A DNA stretch of 64,000 nt from Treponema sp. (GTDB lineage Bacteria; Spirochaetota; Spirochaetia; Treponematales; Treponemataceae), in contig JAIKYZ010000008.1 of the NCBI GenBank assembly GCA_024682655.1, forward strand, positions 1 through 64,000. Reading direction: 5' to 3'. The notes under the pieces were generated by a model that saw nothing but the letters and a program-made list of their open reading frames with translations, was not told where the DNA came from and ran no database searches. Shown here piece after piece: positions 26,099 to 36,376 of this stretch. The position numbers and the translations under genes are program-made. Within the stretch, counting starts at the first letter, position 1. Every line of letters starts with the position of its first letter.

Positions 26099-26260
26099 AT
26101 ATTGAAAATGGCTCACAGTCGAGAAATCGACTTATCGAAACCGCATGCTCGCATGCTACATGCCTTTTGTGCTTGTAATTATATACGTGTGCCGCTTGTG
26201 CGGCACCACAAAAGGAATGTTTTCGAAAGCCGTTTCTCTCCTTCGCGCCATCTTCAATAT
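26099..26260. mobile_element. 162-bp foldback element, MITE-like
   Basis: The ends are inverted repeats: ATATTGAAAATGGC (26099-26112) against GCCATCTTCAATAT (26247-26260), 13 of 14 paired. Further inward the strands keep pairing imperfectly: CCTTTTGTG (26163-26171) with CACAAAAGG (26207-26215), and the tip GTGCCGC/GCGGCAC (26189-26195 with 26200-26206). A local AGTCGA-GAAA-TCGACT hairpin (26117-26132) and a repeated GCATGC also occur. It encodes no protein and is GC-richer than its surroundings, as expected for a non-autonomous transposable or REP-type element. Confidence 0.6.
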
Positions 26261-26322
26261 AAAAGCAGTTTAAATGTTTTTACCCTGTCAAAAATCCCAT
26301 TTCCTCTTTTTATAAATTTAAT

Positions 26323-26328
26323 TATAGT
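26323..26328 (+). promoter_or_regulatory. -10 box of a probable leaderless transcript (HAD hydrolase)
   Basis: TATAGT ends 6 nt before the ATG at 26335, leaving no space for a Shine-Dalgarno. Confidence 0.45.
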
Positions 26329-26334
26329 AAGATT

Positions 26335-26928
26335 ATGTTATTTATTTTTGATATGGGCGGTGTTGTAACTAACACTTTTAAAATGGATTCTTTATACCAA
26401 AAACTTGGGATTTCAAAAGAAGAATTTTTTAAAATTTGTCAGGAAGATTCTAATATCTGGCCTGATTTTCAAAATGGATTTATAGATGCAAAGGAATTTT
26501 GGGATTCTTTTAATAAATTAACCCAGGGAAGTTCAATTCCCAGAGTTAAAAATGATTTATTCCGTTTAACTTTTCATCCTTCCAAAAATCTGCAAACTAT
26601 TGCTTTGATTAAAGAATTAAAAGAGGCAGGTCACAGACTTGTCTGCGGAACAAATACAATTCAAAGCCACTGGGAAAATCACCTGGAAAGGGGAGATTAT
26701 TCCTTTTTTAATCAAACTTATGCATCTAATAAAATTGGTCTTTCAAAACCAGACAGGGATTTTTTTAAAGTGATTTTAGAAGCCGAAGGTTACCAGGCAA
26801 AAGATGCTTTTTTTACAGATGACAAAATCGAAAATGTTCAGGCCGCAAAAGAAGTTGGAATTAATGCCTATCATTTTGATTCTGCCCAGGGATTCAGAGA
26901 ATATTTACATTCTATGAATGTTTTATAA
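26335..26928 (+). CDS. HAD-superfamily hydrolase
   Basis: A 197-residue protein. The N-terminal FIFDMGGVVTNT is HAD motif I, though the nucleophile region reads FDMGGV as in the YihX/epoxide-hydrolase-like subgroup. A helical cap follows, then CGTNTIQSHW (motif II region), SKPDRDFF (motif III lysine) and FFTDDKIENVQAAKE (motif IV acids). It probably dephosphorylates a small phosphometabolite; the substrate is unknown. It starts just after the foldback element and is followed by the methyltransferase gene. Confidence 0.8.
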   Translation: MLFIFDMGGVVTNTFKMDSLYQKLGISKEEFFKICQEDSNIWPDFQNGFIDAKEFWDSFNKLTQGSSIPRVKNDLFRLTFHPSKNLQTIALIKELKEAGHRLVCGTNTIQSHWENHLERGDYSFFNQTYASNKIGLSKPDRDFFKVILEAEGYQAKDAFFTDDKIENVQAAKEVGINAYHFDSAQGFREYLHSMNVL

Positions 26929-26947
26929 ATTTTGGTATATTCAAATT

Positions 26948-28204
26948 ATGGAAATTGTAAGAGTTTTTTTAAACGCAAAAGAAGAAAAAGAAATACTTCA
27001 GGGCTTTCCCTGGGTTTTTGATAACGAAATATCTCATATTAAACACAGAGCAAACGAAAAATCTGAATGGAAATATGAAGAATTAAAAGATTCTACTGTT
27101 GAAGACGGTTCTATTGTTGAAGTTTTTACTAAGGCCGGCGGTTTTTTAGGAACTGGCGTTATTAATAAAAAATCAAAAATCACTGTAAGATTAATCAGTA
27201 ATGAACACGAAGATAAAATCCTGGCCAATACCTATGCCTTTTGGGAAAAGAAAATCACAAATGCAATTGATATCAGAAAGGCTTTTTATAAAGAAAATGA
27301 TTCTTACCGCTTAATTTTTGGCGAAGCAGATTTTATTCCAGGCTTTATTTGCGAACGTTTTTGCGATGTAAACGGAAGGGTATTCTTAGTAGTTCAGTTC
27401 CTTTCTCTTTCTTGTGAAATTTTCAGAGAAGATATTTTACAGGCCCTTAAACGCCACTGTAAACCAACAGGAATTTTTGAAAGAAGTGATACTTCTGCAA
27501 GAGATAAAGAAGGTCTCCCTCAGGTATTTGGCTGGGTAGATAATAAGGTTTTTGATAATCAGATTACAATTTTGGAAAACGGAATTAAGTTGGAAGTTGA
27601 TATTGCAAACGGCCAGAAAACCGGATACTTCCTTGACCAGAAATTCAACAGGGCTCTTGCCGCAAAATTCTGTAAGGGTAAAAAAGTTTTAGACACCTTT
27701 ACTCATACCGGAGCCTTTGGTTTAAATGCTTTTGCTGCGGGTGCAAGTCAGGTAACCTCTGTTGATATTTCTCCAGAAGCCGTTCAAATGGTAAATAATA
27801 ATATCAAGTTGAATAAGGCAGAAGGAGTTATGAAGGGTCTTTGTGCCGATGTTTTTGATTTACTCAAAAAATATGAAGCCAGCGGCGAAAAATTCGATGT
27901 AATTATTCTTGATCCTCCGGCCTTTACAAAATCTGCCAAAATGATAGAAAAAGCTTACGGTGGATATAAAGAAATCAATCTTCGTGCCATGAGAATCTTA
28001 AATGAAGGCGGAATTTTAATTACCTGTTCCTGCTCTTATTTTATGGAAAGTAATATGTTCTGCGATATGGTTATGCATGCCGCAATGGATAGTCATAAAA
28101 GAGTTCAGATATTAGAAAAACGCGGGGCTGGTCCAGATCATCCGGTACTTGTTGGTTATCCAAAATCTGAATATTTAAAATGCCTTGTTTGTAAGGTAAT
28201 GTAG
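26948..28204 (+). CDS. class I SAM-dependent rRNA methyltransferase, RlmI-like
   Basis: A 418-residue protein starting at the ATG at 26948. A TATATT box ends 6 nt before it, so the longer in-frame start at 26918 is unlikely. Residues about 1-85 form a PUA-like RNA-binding domain (VFLNAKEEKEILQGFPWVFD). The Rossmann domain has VLDTFTHTGAFGLNAFAAGA for SAM binding and IILDPPAFTK as the DPPxF active site. RlmI-type enzymes make 5-methylcytosine in 23S rRNA; the position modified here is not knowable from sequence alone. It is followed by miaA after 3 bp. Confidence 0.85.
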   Translation: MEIVRVFLNAKEEKEILQGFPWVFDNEISHIKHRANEKSEWKYEELKDSTVEDGSIVEVFTKAGGFLGTGVINKKSKITVRLISNEHEDKILANTYAFWEKKITNAIDIRKAFYKENDSYRLIFGEADFIPGFICERFCDVNGRVFLVVQFLSLSCEIFREDILQALKRHCKPTGIFERSDTSARDKEGLPQVFGWVDNKVFDNQITILENGIKLEVDIANGQKTGYFLDQKFNRALAAKFCKGKKVLDTFTHTGAFGLNAFAAGASQVTSVDISPEAVQMVNNNIKLNKAEGVMKGLCADVFDLLKKYEASGEKFDVIILDPPAFTKSAKMIEKAYGGYKEINLRAMRILNEGGILITCSCSYFMESNMFCDMVMHAAMDSHKRVQILEKRGAGPDHPVLVGYPKSEYLKCLVCKVM

Positions 28205-28207
28205 TTT

Positions 28208-29152
28208 ATGAGTGATTATAACTGTGTAATTCTTTTAGGTCCCACCGCTGTTGGTAAAACTGCAATTGGAGTTGCTATTGCCAGTCATTTTGATGGAGAA
28301 ATTATTTCCGCTGATTCCCGTCAAACTTACAGACACCTGGATATTGGCTCTGGAAAAGATTTAGAAGATTACACAGTTGATGGAAAAGAAATTCCCTATC
28401 ATTTAATAGATATTATTGATCTTCCTGCAGAATACAATGTTTATAATTATCAGCAGGATTTTTATAAGGCCTTTAAAGATATTCAAAGTCGCAAGAAATT
28501 ACCTGTAATTGTGGGTGGAACCGGTATGTACATAGACGCAATTGTCCGCGATTACCAGCTTGTAATTTTGCCCGAAAATGAAAAACTTCACCGGGAACTG
28601 GAAGCAAAAAGCCTTGAAGAACTGGGCCAAATGCTTTTAAAAGAAGATCCAGCTTTACACCAGAAGGCAGATTTAAAAGAAAAGGATAGGGTAATTAAAG
28701 CTCTGGAAATTATTCAGGCTAAAAAAGATGGAATTGATTCTACTTCAATCCACCGTCCCGACATAAAACCCCTGATAATTGGAACAACTTTGCCTCGGCC
28801 TTTAATGTGGGAAAATATTTCAATACGTCTAAAAGAAAGACTGGAAAATGGAATGTTGGAAGAAGTTTCTTCTATTCATGAAAGTGGAATTTCCTGGGAA
28901 AGACTTGAAAAACTAGGCCTGGAATATAGATTTTGTTCTTTATATCTTCAGGGAAAAATCTCTACAAAAGAAGAATTGTACGAAAAACTTTTTATTGCTA
29001 TCCGCCAATTTGCAAAAAGACAGGAAACCTGGTTTAGATTTATGGAAAAAAACGGGGTTAAAATAAATTGGCTTGAGCAAACTCAAGATAAAAATATCCG
29101 AATTTCCCAAGCCTTTGATTTAGTTCAAAAAAATCTTAATATTGATTTATAA
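28208..29152 (+). CDS. miaA: tRNA dimethylallyltransferase MiaA
   Basis: A 314-residue protein with the P-loop LGPTAVGKTA (residues 10-19), SADSRQTYRHLDIGSGK, the IVGGTGMYIDAIV motif and DPALHQKA. It transfers a dimethylallyl group to A37 of tRNAs that read codons starting with U. Length and motif order match the family, although the usual DxGTAKP is DIGSGKD here. It follows the methyltransferase by 3 bp, with the stop of miaA abutting the convergent small gene at 29153. Confidence 0.93.
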   Translation: MSDYNCVILLGPTAVGKTAIGVAIASHFDGEIISADSRQTYRHLDIGSGKDLEDYTVDGKEIPYHLIDIIDLPAEYNVYNYQQDFYKAFKDIQSRKKLPVIVGGTGMYIDAIVRDYQLVILPENEKLHRELEAKSLEELGQMLLKEDPALHQKADLKEKDRVIKALEIIQAKKDGIDSTSIHRPDIKPLIIGTTLPRPLMWENISIRLKERLENGMLEEVSSIHESGISWERLEKLGLEYRFCSLYLQGKISTKEELYEKLFIAIRQFAKRQETWFRFMEKNGVKINWLEQTQDKNIRISQAFDLVQKNLNIDL

Positions 29153-29365
29153 TTAAGCAGTAATAGCGATTTTTTCTTTGATTTCTGTAAGATAGCCAGT
29201 TCTGAGGCATGATTCAAATAATTCACGACTGATATAATCAGTTTTTACATCCTGATAACCGTCTAAATCTCTTACAATTTTAACTACATATCCATCTTCC
29301 ATTTCGCGAATGATAGTCATATAGTCTGTTTTCTTTCCAATACTCTTTAATGTGTAACTTTTCAT
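29153..29365 (-). CDS. small conserved hypothetical protein
   Basis: A 70-residue soluble protein rich in charged residues (MTIIREMEDGYVVKIVRDLDGY). A GGGAGAAG Shine-Dalgarno sits just before the ATG, which supports a real gene. No domain is recognised. It is encoded between convergent miaA and divergent tatD. Confidence 0.65.
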   Translation of the reverse strand: MKSYTLKSIGKKTDYMTIIREMEDGYVVKIVRDLDGYQDVKTDYISRELFESCLRTGYLTEIKEKIAITA

Positions 29366-29415
29366 TTTCTTCTCCCAATTTAAAAATGATATCCACTATT
29401 AATATTATTCTCGGT

Positions 29416-29421
29416 TATAAT
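29416..29421 (+). promoter_or_regulatory. -10 box of a probable leaderless transcript (tatD)
   Basis: A perfect TATAAT ends 7 nt before the ATG at 29429. No Shine-Dalgarno can fit between them. Confidence 0.55.
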
Positions 29422-29428
29422 AGGAAAT

Positions 29429-30235
29429 ATGTTAGTAAAATCTTTGCAAAAGAACGAAATTATTTTTTCTGACGCTCATTGCCATCTTGTAAATTGCAGG
29501 GAATTAAATTGTGATCAAAGGCCCAAAAATTGGCTTGGGGCAACTACAATTTTAAGTATTGAAGAGTGGAATAAGGCTGTTTTTGATTTTGATTTATTTT
29601 ACACTTTTGGCATTCATCCTCAGGCAGTTTGCAAAGAAAATAAAGAAGAAATAGTCAAAACTCTAGATTTTTTAGAAAAACTTTTGCAAGAAAAAAATAA
29701 TCCCCAGTCTGGAAATAAAAAAATTGCGGCAATTGGCGAAGTTGGTTTTGATTATTTTACACAGGAATTCAAAGAAAACGCTGCTTTTCAGGAAGAAATA
29801 TTTAATAATCAAATAGACTTAGCTCTTAAATACAATATTCCTCTTGTAATTCATTGTCGTAAGGCAAATCATAAACTTTTTGAGTATTCTTCAAAATTAA
29901 AAAAATTACCTGCCGTACTATTTCATTCCTTTATGGGAAGTCCTGTAGAAGCAAATAGTCTTATAAAAAAGGGAATTAAGGCATATTTTAGTTTTGGAAA
30001 GCAAATAATGAACAATAATAAAAAAGTTATTGCCTGTGTAAAAGAATTAGCTTTAGAAAATCTACTTTTAGAAAGCGATGCTCCCTATCAAACTTTAAAA
30101 GGGGAAGAAGTAACTAAAATCAGTGATATTCAAAAGATTTATCAAGAAGCCTATAAATTAAGGGAAGATAAGATAAGCTACAAAGATTTTAGTAACATAT
30201 TATTTGAAAATTTGTTATATTTATATCATGAGTAA
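29429..30235 (+). CDS. TatD-family metal-dependent DNase
   Basis: A 268-residue TIM-barrel protein. Metal ligands: SDAHCHL near the start, GEVGFDYF, VIHCRKAN, ALFHSF-like VLFHSFMG, and LLESDAPY near the C-terminus. TatD proteins are 3'-5' exonucleases and related hydrolases. The stop codon overlaps the ATG of lepB (CATGAGTAA). The first motif is normally D-x-H-x-H, kept here as DAHCH. Confidence 0.85.
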   Translation: MLVKSLQKNEIIFSDAHCHLVNCRELNCDQRPKNWLGATTILSIEEWNKAVFDFDLFYTFGIHPQAVCKENKEEIVKTLDFLEKLLQEKNNPQSGNKKIAAIGEVGFDYFTQEFKENAAFQEEIFNNQIDLALKYNIPLVIHCRKANHKLFEYSSKLKKLPAVLFHSFMGSPVEANSLIKKGIKAYFSFGKQIMNNNKKVIACVKELALENLLLESDAPYQTLKGEEVTKISDIQKIYQEAYKLREDKISYKDFSNILFENLLYLYHE

Positions 30236-32039
30236 TAATAAGAAATCTAAAAAATCAGCCTCTGGGGCAAAAAATCAAAAAGTATTATTTGAAATTGAAT
30301 TACTTGCTGCTATTTTATTTTCCCTTTTGTCTTTAAGTTTTAATGCTGATATTTCTCTTTTGGCTTTTCCAATTGCCTTGATTTTTACAGGAATTACCCT
30401 TTATTTTTCCTGGTTTTCAATGCTTAGAAAAAAAGACAGTAAAAAGTGTTTTTGTGTATTAAAATTAACACAATATCTTCCTTATGTTTTATTTTTGACT
30501 TTTATCTTAAGAAGAGCCGGTAAAAATGGTACTTCTTTCTTCTACGATTTAATTACTGTTATTTTATGGTGTATTGTTTTTGTAACTTCTTTGATTATTT
30601 CTCACAAAATGAATGACAAGAGAATTAAAGATTTTACCGCAGACTGGCCAAAACCAAAGAATAAATATGATAAACCCCTGGGTGGCGCCCGAGTTGCCTT
30701 TGAAATTGTAGATTGGATTGATGCGCTTGTACAGGCAATATTTATTGTTTTGTTAGTTCAGATTTTTATCCTTCAGTTATATGCAATTCCTTCTGAGTCT
30801 ATGGTTCCAACTTTTCTTATTAAAGACAGAGTTGCCGTTTCTAAAATTGACTGTGGTCCAAAATTTCCTTTAACTGATATTGGTCTTCCTGATATGAGAA
30901 AATACAAAAGGGGAGATACAATTGTTTTAAGAAATCCTCATTACAGTATGGATAGAAAATCGGAAGTAAAAACTGTAGTTTCGCAGTTGATTTATATGCT
31001 TACTTTTATGCAGGTTAATACAAATAAAGATGAAAACGGGGAATTAAAGGCAGATCCTTTGGTTAAAAGAATTTGCGGAGAGCCTGGCGAACAATTAGTA
31101 ATGCAGGATGGAGTTCTTTACACCCGTACAAAAAAATCTGATGATTTTGAAGCAAATCCTATGGATGCTAAATATGCCACCTGGGATTTAACAAAAATTG
31201 ATAAATCACTTTTGAGCAAGGTAGAAACTTATCCACTTTCTGACATTTCTTTTGATTATAATAAGGCAAATTACAGGGACGTTCTTTTAAGTGCTTCAGA
31301 AAATTATCAGACAATGCTTGATTTGGAAGAAGAAAGACGTTCTTATGATTTAGATTTAGCCGCAATACAGGCTCAGGAACTTGTAAGAGAATTTAATTCT
31401 TTGGCTTATAATTCAAATCTTATTGGAGATTTTTCTCAGGATTCTCTTTTTGAATATGATTTATTTACTCATGTTTCAGATATTACAAATCGTCTTATGA
31501 ATCAAAAGGGCGGAAAGGAATGGTTCCAAAGTTTTATGACTTCCTGGATTCCTGCAAAAGACCAGTCCCTTGATATGTATGCAATGTCTAATTACAAATT
31601 AAATGTAATGACCAAGATTACTTTTGGAAAACTTGTTGTAAGATATGCTCAAATTTTCAGGGATGGTAAACTTGGAGACAGTAATTATCAGGAAAATGAT
31701 TCTGTAATAAAAGAAAATCTCCAGAAAGCTGAAATTTTAAACAAATATATTCAGTCCTGGCTTGATTCAAGAAATATGCCACTTTTCCCTGCAAATGATG
31801 CAAATGGAAATCCTCAGTACATTCCAAAAGATTGTTACTTTATGATGGGAGATAACCGCTTTAACTCTTTGGATTTAAGACACGCAAATGATTATTCTCT
31901 CAAAAATCTTACTCCTTCTGATGATTTATCGGTAAAGTATTATTCGATTATTCAGCCACAGTATATAAACAAAAAATATATTATTGGTAAACCTGTATTT
32001 AGATTCTGGCCAACTTATAGAATGGCCCGGGTAAGATAA
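30228..32039 (+). CDS. lepB: signal peptidase I with large insertion
   Basis: A 603-residue protein starting at the ATG at 30228 inside the tatD stop; a TTG at 30204 is rejected. About four N-terminal membrane helices precede the usual anchor (IVLLVQIFILQLYAI). The catalytic serine is S191 in SESMVPTF and the lysine K280 in VKRICGEPGE; the conserved GDNRFNSLDLR is at 541-551. About 250 residues separate the lysine from GDNR, far more than in most bacterial enzymes. It cleaves signal peptides of exported proteins. The gene ends at a strong terminator shared with secA. Confidence 0.92.
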   Translation: MSNNKKSKKSASGAKNQKVLFEIELLAAILFSLLSLSFNADISLLAFPIALIFTGITLYFSWFSMLRKKDSKKCFCVLKLTQYLPYVLFLTFILRRAGKNGTSFFYDLITVILWCIVFVTSLIISHKMNDKRIKDFTADWPKPKNKYDKPLGGARVAFEIVDWIDALVQAIFIVLLVQIFILQLYAIPSESMVPTFLIKDRVAVSKIDCGPKFPLTDIGLPDMRKYKRGDTIVLRNPHYSMDRKSEVKTVVSQLIYMLTFMQVNTNKDENGELKADPLVKRICGEPGEQLVMQDGVLYTRTKKSDDFEANPMDAKYATWDLTKIDKSLLSKVETYPLSDISFDYNKANYRDVLLSASENYQTMLDLEEERRSYDLDLAAIQAQELVREFNSLAYNSNLIGDFSQDSLFEYDLFTHVSDITNRLMNQKGGKEWFQSFMTSWIPAKDQSLDMYAMSNYKLNVMTKITFGKLVVRYAQIFRDGKLGDSNYQENDSVIKENLQKAEILNKYIQSWLDSRNMPLFPANDANGNPQYIPKDCYFMMGDNRFNSLDLRHANDYSLKNLTPSDDLSVKYYSIIQPQYINKKYIIGKPVFRFWPTYRMARVR

Positions 32040-32086
32040 ATCTGATTATTGGATATCTGATTTTTGATTAAAATCTAATAAAGATA

Positions 32087-32122
32087 AAAAAAGCCGTGAT
32101 TTAATTTAATCACGGCTTTTTT
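32087..32122. terminator. bidirectional terminator between lepB and secA
   Basis: GCCGTGATT (32093-32101) pairs with AATCACGGC (32108-32116), flanked by six A residues on one side and six T on the other. It works for both convergent genes. Confidence 0.9.
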
Positions 32123-32140
32123 ACGCTGTTTTAAGAATTA

Positions 32141-34981
32141 TTAGCGTCCACAGCAGTTTTTATATTTTTTACCACTACCACAAGGACAAGGATCGTTTCT
32201 TCCTACCTTAGGCATTGTTCTTCTTACTGTGATGTTATCGCCCTGAGAGCGTTTTTGCATTGCACTTGCGGCTGCCTGACGTCTTGCGGTATCACCGCTA
32301 AAAGTTGAAGCAGCATTTCTCTGAGCCTGTACCTGAGCGGCCTGTGCAGAACTTGATACATTTCCAAAATTCTGATTCATCTGAGTGTGCTGGGCATTCA
32401 TGTTCCTGTTCTGGGCTTCAAGCATCTGTTTTCTGTGTTCAGCGGCTTCTGGAGATAACTGAATCTTAACTTTGAATACTCTGGACATTACTGTATTTCT
32501 GATTGAGTCTAACATTTCGTAGAAAATATTAAATCCATCAATTTTGTATTCTGTAAGAGGGTTTTTAGAACCGTAAGAACGAAGTGCTACAGCTTCTCTT
32601 AAACCATCAAGAGTTTCAAGCTGGTCAAGCCATTTTCTATCGATAATCTGAACATACTGATAGCGGATAAACATATTTAAGTTTTCTTTACCGGCTAAAG
32701 TTTCTTTTTCAGTAATATCATTTTGTAGGGCGGCTATAACTGCTTCTTTTGTTAGCTGTTCATTTGGTAACTGGAAGCCAAAAGTTTCGCGGATTGCTTC
32801 TGAAAGTTCCTGTAAAGGAGCATTTGAGTTTTTATTATGTTTTGCTTCAGATTCATAATTTTTGAATAATAATTCAACTGTATCTTCCGCATTATCCATA
32901 ATACGTTTACTTAAATTTTCATCTGCAAGAATTTCATCTCTCTGCTGATAAATAACTGTTCTCTGTTCATTTAAAACATCATCATAATCAAGCAGGTGTT
33001 TACGGATTTCAAAGTTTCGGTCTTCTACTTTCTGCTGGGCTTTTTCAATACCTTTATTAAGCCAAGGATGATCAATTGGTTCACCAGGTTTCATACCAAT
33101 TCTAGTCATCATGACCTTCATTCTTTCTCCACCAAAGAGACGCATTAAATCGTCGTCCATAGAGATAAAGAATTTTGAGCGACCTGGGTCACCCTGACGT
33201 CCAGAACGTCCTCTTAACTGGTTATCAATACGTCTGGATTCATGACGTTCAGTACCAATTACATACAAACCGCCAAGACTTCTGACTTCTTCGTAATCTT
33301 TTTTCCAGTTTTCTTTTTCGATTGCTAAGGCTGCTTTGTATTCTTCGTCGCTTGCGTTAGTTCCGGCTCTTTTTCTTGCCCTAAATTCTGGAGATCCACC
33401 CAATTTAATATCGGTACCACGACCTGCCATATTAGTTGCAATTGTTACAGAACCTTTAGCACCGGCTTCAGCAATGATAAGAGCTTCTCTTGCGTGGTTT
33501 TTGGCATTCAAAACTTCATGTCTAACACCTTTTTTAGTAAGAAGGTTAGAAATAAGCTCTGATTTTTCTACCGAAACTGTACCAACAAGAATTGGCTGTC
33601 CCTTATCGTGGGCTGTTTTAATTTCTTTACAAATTGCTTCCCATTTTTCGTTTTCGTTCAGATAAACTTCGTCGTTTTCATCTTTACGGGCAACAGGTTT
33701 ATTTGTTGGAATAGAAACAACTTCAAGGTTGTAGATTTTTGAAAATTCAACTTCCTCAGTTTTTGCTGTACCTGTCATACCAGAAAGTTTATTGTACATA
33801 CGGAAGAAATTCTGGAAGGTAATTGTTGCCATTGTACGGTTTCTCTGGGCAATTCTGATATGCTCTTTTGCTTCAATAGCCTGATGTAAACCATCTGAAT
33901 AACGGCGGCCTTCAAGAATACGACCTGTAAATTCATCTACAATCTGTACCTGGCCATCTTTTACAATGTAATCAACATCATTATGGAAGAGCAGGTGAGC
34001 TTTTAAGGCTTGAGTAAAGTAGTGTACATATTCAAAGTTTTCTTCATCAACTAAAGCACCGCGAATCAAATTGTGCTTTCTTAAAATTGATTCAATTTTA
34101 TTCATACCCTTGTCGGTAAATGAAACTTTCTTTGATTTTTCGTCCAGTGTATAATCACCTTCGATTTTTGCCCTTTCTTCTGGGGTCATCATTGTTTCAT
34201 CAGGGTATTCGCCGGTTGCAGGATCTTTTGCGACTTCTGTAAGTTCACCTACATATTTATCAACTTCATGATATTTGTAGGTATCATCTTCTGCGGCACC
34301 AGAAATAATAAGTGGAGTTCTTGCTTCATCAATTAAGATAGAGTCAATTTCATCCACGATACAATAATTAAATCCGCGCTGAACTTTATCCTTAATCTGG
34401 ATTTTCATGTTATCGCGAAGATAATCAAAGCCTAATTCATTATTTGTACCGTAAGTAATATCGCAATTGTAAGCAACTTTTCTTGCTTCGTTATCCATAT
34501 CGGAAAGGATAGAACCTACTGTCTGGCCTAAATATGAAAAAACAGGTCTCATGGTGTTGGCATCACGTTCTGCAAGGTAATCGTTTACAGTAACAATATG
34601 AACACCTTTTCCTGTCAAAGAATTCAAATATGCTGGAGCAACGGCAACAAGAGTTTTACCTTCACCAGTCTTCATTTCGGTAATTCTTCCTTTGTGAAGA
34701 TTTATACCTCCCAATACCTGAACGTCAAAGAGTCTTTCTCCACGTACTCGGTAGGCTGCCTCTCTTACTAATGCAAAGGCTTCTGGTAAAATATCATCAA
34801 GACTTTCTCCTGCTTCAAGTCTTGCTTTTAATTTTTTTGTTTCTTCTGGATAATCTTCGGCTTTAAGCGATTTTGCCCATTCTTCTTTTTCATTAACTGC
34901 TTTTAAAATTGGTTGTAAAGCTTTTAAATCTCGGTCATTCTGGGTACCAAAGATTGCTGTAAGTATTTTATCAACAAACAT
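32141..34981 (-). CDS. secA: preprotein translocase ATPase SecA
   Basis: A 946-residue protein. It has the SecA DEAD motor: [11 protein letters not shown] (Walker A), [16 protein letters not shown] (Walker B), [13 protein letters not shown] and [18 protein letters not shown] (motif VI). The Gln/Ala-rich tail leads to the zinc-binding [15 protein letters not shown] that contacts SecB or ribosomes. It drives proteins through SecYEG. The start has TAAGGAAA upstream. It is encoded convergent to lepB, so two export genes share a terminator. Confidence 0.98.
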   Translation of the reverse strand: MFVDKILTAIFGTQNDRDLKALQPILKAVNEKEEWAKSLKAEDYPEETKKLKARLEAGESLDDILPEAFALVREAAYRVRGERLFDVQVLGGINLHKGRITEMKTGEGKTLVAVAPAYLNSLTGKGVHIVTVNDYLAERDANTMRPVFSYLGQTVGSILSDMDNEARKVAYNCDITYGTNNELGFDYLRDNMKIQIKDKVQRGFNYCIVDEIDSILIDEARTPLIISGAAEDDTYKYHEVDKYVGELTEVAKDPATGEYPDETMMTPEERAKIEGDYTLDEKSKKVSFTDKGMNKIESILRKHNLIRGALVDEENFEYVHYFTQALKAHLLFHNDVDYIVKDGQVQIVDEFTGRILEGRRYSDGLHQAIEAKEHIRIAQRNRTMATITFQNFFRMYNKLSGMTGTAKTEEVEFSKIYNLEVVSIPTNKPVARKDENDEVYLNENEKWEAICKEIKTAHDKGQPILVGTVSVEKSELISNLLTKKGVRHEVLNAKNHAREALIIAEAGAKGSVTIATNMAGRGTDIKLGGSPEFRARKRAGTNASDEEYKAALAIEKENWKKDYEEVRSLGGLYVIGTERHESRRIDNQLRGRSGRQGDPGRSKFFISMDDDLMRLFGGERMKVMMTRIGMKPGEPIDHPWLNKGIEKAQQKVEDRNFEIRKHLLDYDDVLNEQRTVIYQQRDEILADENLSKRIMDNAEDTVELLFKNYESEAKHNKNSNAPLQELSEAIRETFGFQLPNEQLTKEAVIAALQNDITEKETLAGKENLNMFIRYQYVQIIDRKWLDQLETLDGLREAVALRSYGSKNPLTEYKIDGFNIFYEMLDSIRNTVMSRVFKVKIQLSPEAAEHRKQMLEAQNRNMNAQHTQMNQNFGNVSSSAQAAQVQAQRNAASTFSGDTARRQAAASAMQKRSQGDNITVRRTMPKVGRNDPCPCGSGKKYKNCCGR

Positions 34982-35048
34982 ACTAAGTTTTCCTTAAATA
35001 AATATAATGTTATATTCTACTATAAAAGTTACTTATTTTCCACTATAA

Positions 35049-35077
35049 TTGACAAGTAAAAAACGAGCCTTTAAAAT
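35049..35077 (+). promoter_or_regulatory. promoter of the 35121 lipoprotein gene
   Basis: TTGACA (35049-35054), a 17-bp spacer and TAAAAT (35072-35077). AAACGAG/CTCGTTT arms (35061-35067 and 35085-35091) flank the -10 and could form an operator. The leader to the ATG has no clear Shine-Dalgarno. Confidence 0.6.
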
Positions 35078-35120
35078 GAAATTACTCGTTTATTAAAAAA
35101 AATTAACCAGAGTTTTACAG

Positions 35121-36347
35121 ATGAAAAAAAAGATAAAGTATACACTTACATTTATATTAAACCTTGGCCTTCTTTTTGGTCTTTTAGCCTGCCGTGCTTC
35201 TAATGCAGTCGAAGCAATTGATGAAAATACCTTGTTTTCAATTCCTTATGGTAATTTTGAAGAGCAGATTAGTATTTCTGATTTAAATTCCGTTGGAAAT
35301 TGTAGATTTGGTCTTGCTATGAGAGACGGATTTTTTTATTTTATCAACGGTCAGGCAAAAAAAATCATGGAGTTTAATTCCTACGGGGATCTTTTGACTC
35401 TTTTTTATAACGAAGATTCAGAAATAGCAAAATACCTGGAAAAATCAAACAGACCCGATGCCAGTGTTCATAACGTAATTTCTTTTCCTTTTGATTATCC
35501 TGGTCAGATTGTTGTCGATTCTCAGAAAAATATTTATACAGTCTGTTCTATTCCCCGCGAACGTCAGGAAAAAAGTGATGACGGAGCAATGCTTTACAGT
35601 CAGAATGTTTTAAGAATTTCCAGAAACGGTTCTTCTGTTGATTATATTGGTCAGCAGGGGCCAGGAGGAACTCCATTTCCTTTTATTAAAAACATTTACA
35701 CTACCGATAAAGACGAGCTGGTTGTAGTTTCAAAAACTTCCAGTGGAGTAATAGTTTACTGGTATGGAATTGACGGCTTTTTAAAATACATGATTCCAAT
35801 TGATGATAAAAAAGTTCCAACCGTAAAAGGAATTGATGAAAATTCAGAAGTTTTCCAGACAGTAGAAAATGTAATTCCTAATATTTCAGCCTATAAACTC
35901 TATGTAAAAGTTGATTATTATTCGACTTATTTTGATGAAGAATCTAGAGTTCAGTCTGGTGTAAATTATGTACAGACAAACCTGTATGAATTGGATATCG
36001 AAACTTCTTCCTATGAAGATCCAGTTACAATTCCCCCTTATGAAGAGTCTGTAGTTGCTGATTATAGCCGTCTTACTTACAAGATTCCTTATGATTTTCT
36101 TGGTGTAACAAAAAGCGGCTGGAAATTCTTTATTGTAAAGACCGAAAATGGTTTTAATCTGGAAATAATTCAAAATGAAAGCCAGAGAATTTTAAGACGT
36201 CATATTGATGTTAATCACGAGGATGTTTTGTTTAATTCTATGGCCTTATCTCCAGAAGGACTTTTATCTGTCCTGTATATCGAAAAAGAAAATGCCAGAG
36301 TTTCCTGGTATAGAACCGACAGTTTAATCGAAAGTTTGATTAAATAA
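35121..36347 (+). CDS. spirochaete conserved lipoprotein (LIC_12708-like)
   Basis: A 408-residue lipoprotein with lipobox LLAC (Cys24). The body looks like a beta-propeller-type chain of strands: FFYFINGQAKKIMEFNSYGDL, VVDSQKNIYTV and FLKYMIP repeats, which recall YWTD/NHL-like periplasmic propellers. It resembles a family of conserved spirochaete lipoproteins of unknown function. It leads a run of five co-directional genes (to 38852) whose members include another membrane-anchored protein and a small lipoprotein. Confidence 0.6.
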   Translation: MKKKIKYTLTFILNLGLLFGLLACRASNAVEAIDENTLFSIPYGNFEEQISISDLNSVGNCRFGLAMRDGFFYFINGQAKKIMEFNSYGDLLTLFYNEDSEIAKYLEKSNRPDASVHNVISFPFDYPGQIVVDSQKNIYTVCSIPRERQEKSDDGAMLYSQNVLRISRNGSSVDYIGQQGPGGTPFPFIKNIYTTDKDELVVVSKTSSGVIVYWYGIDGFLKYMIPIDDKKVPTVKGIDENSEVFQTVENVIPNISAYKLYVKVDYYSTYFDEESRVQSGVNYVQTNLYELDIETSSYEDPVTIPPYEESVVADYSRLTYKIPYDFLGVTKSGWKFFIVKTENGFNLEIIQNESQRILRRHIDVNHEDVLFNSMALSPEGLLSVLYIEKENARVSWYRTDSLIESLIK

Positions 36348-36376
36348 AATTTGGGTTTTATAATTGGAATTGGCTT

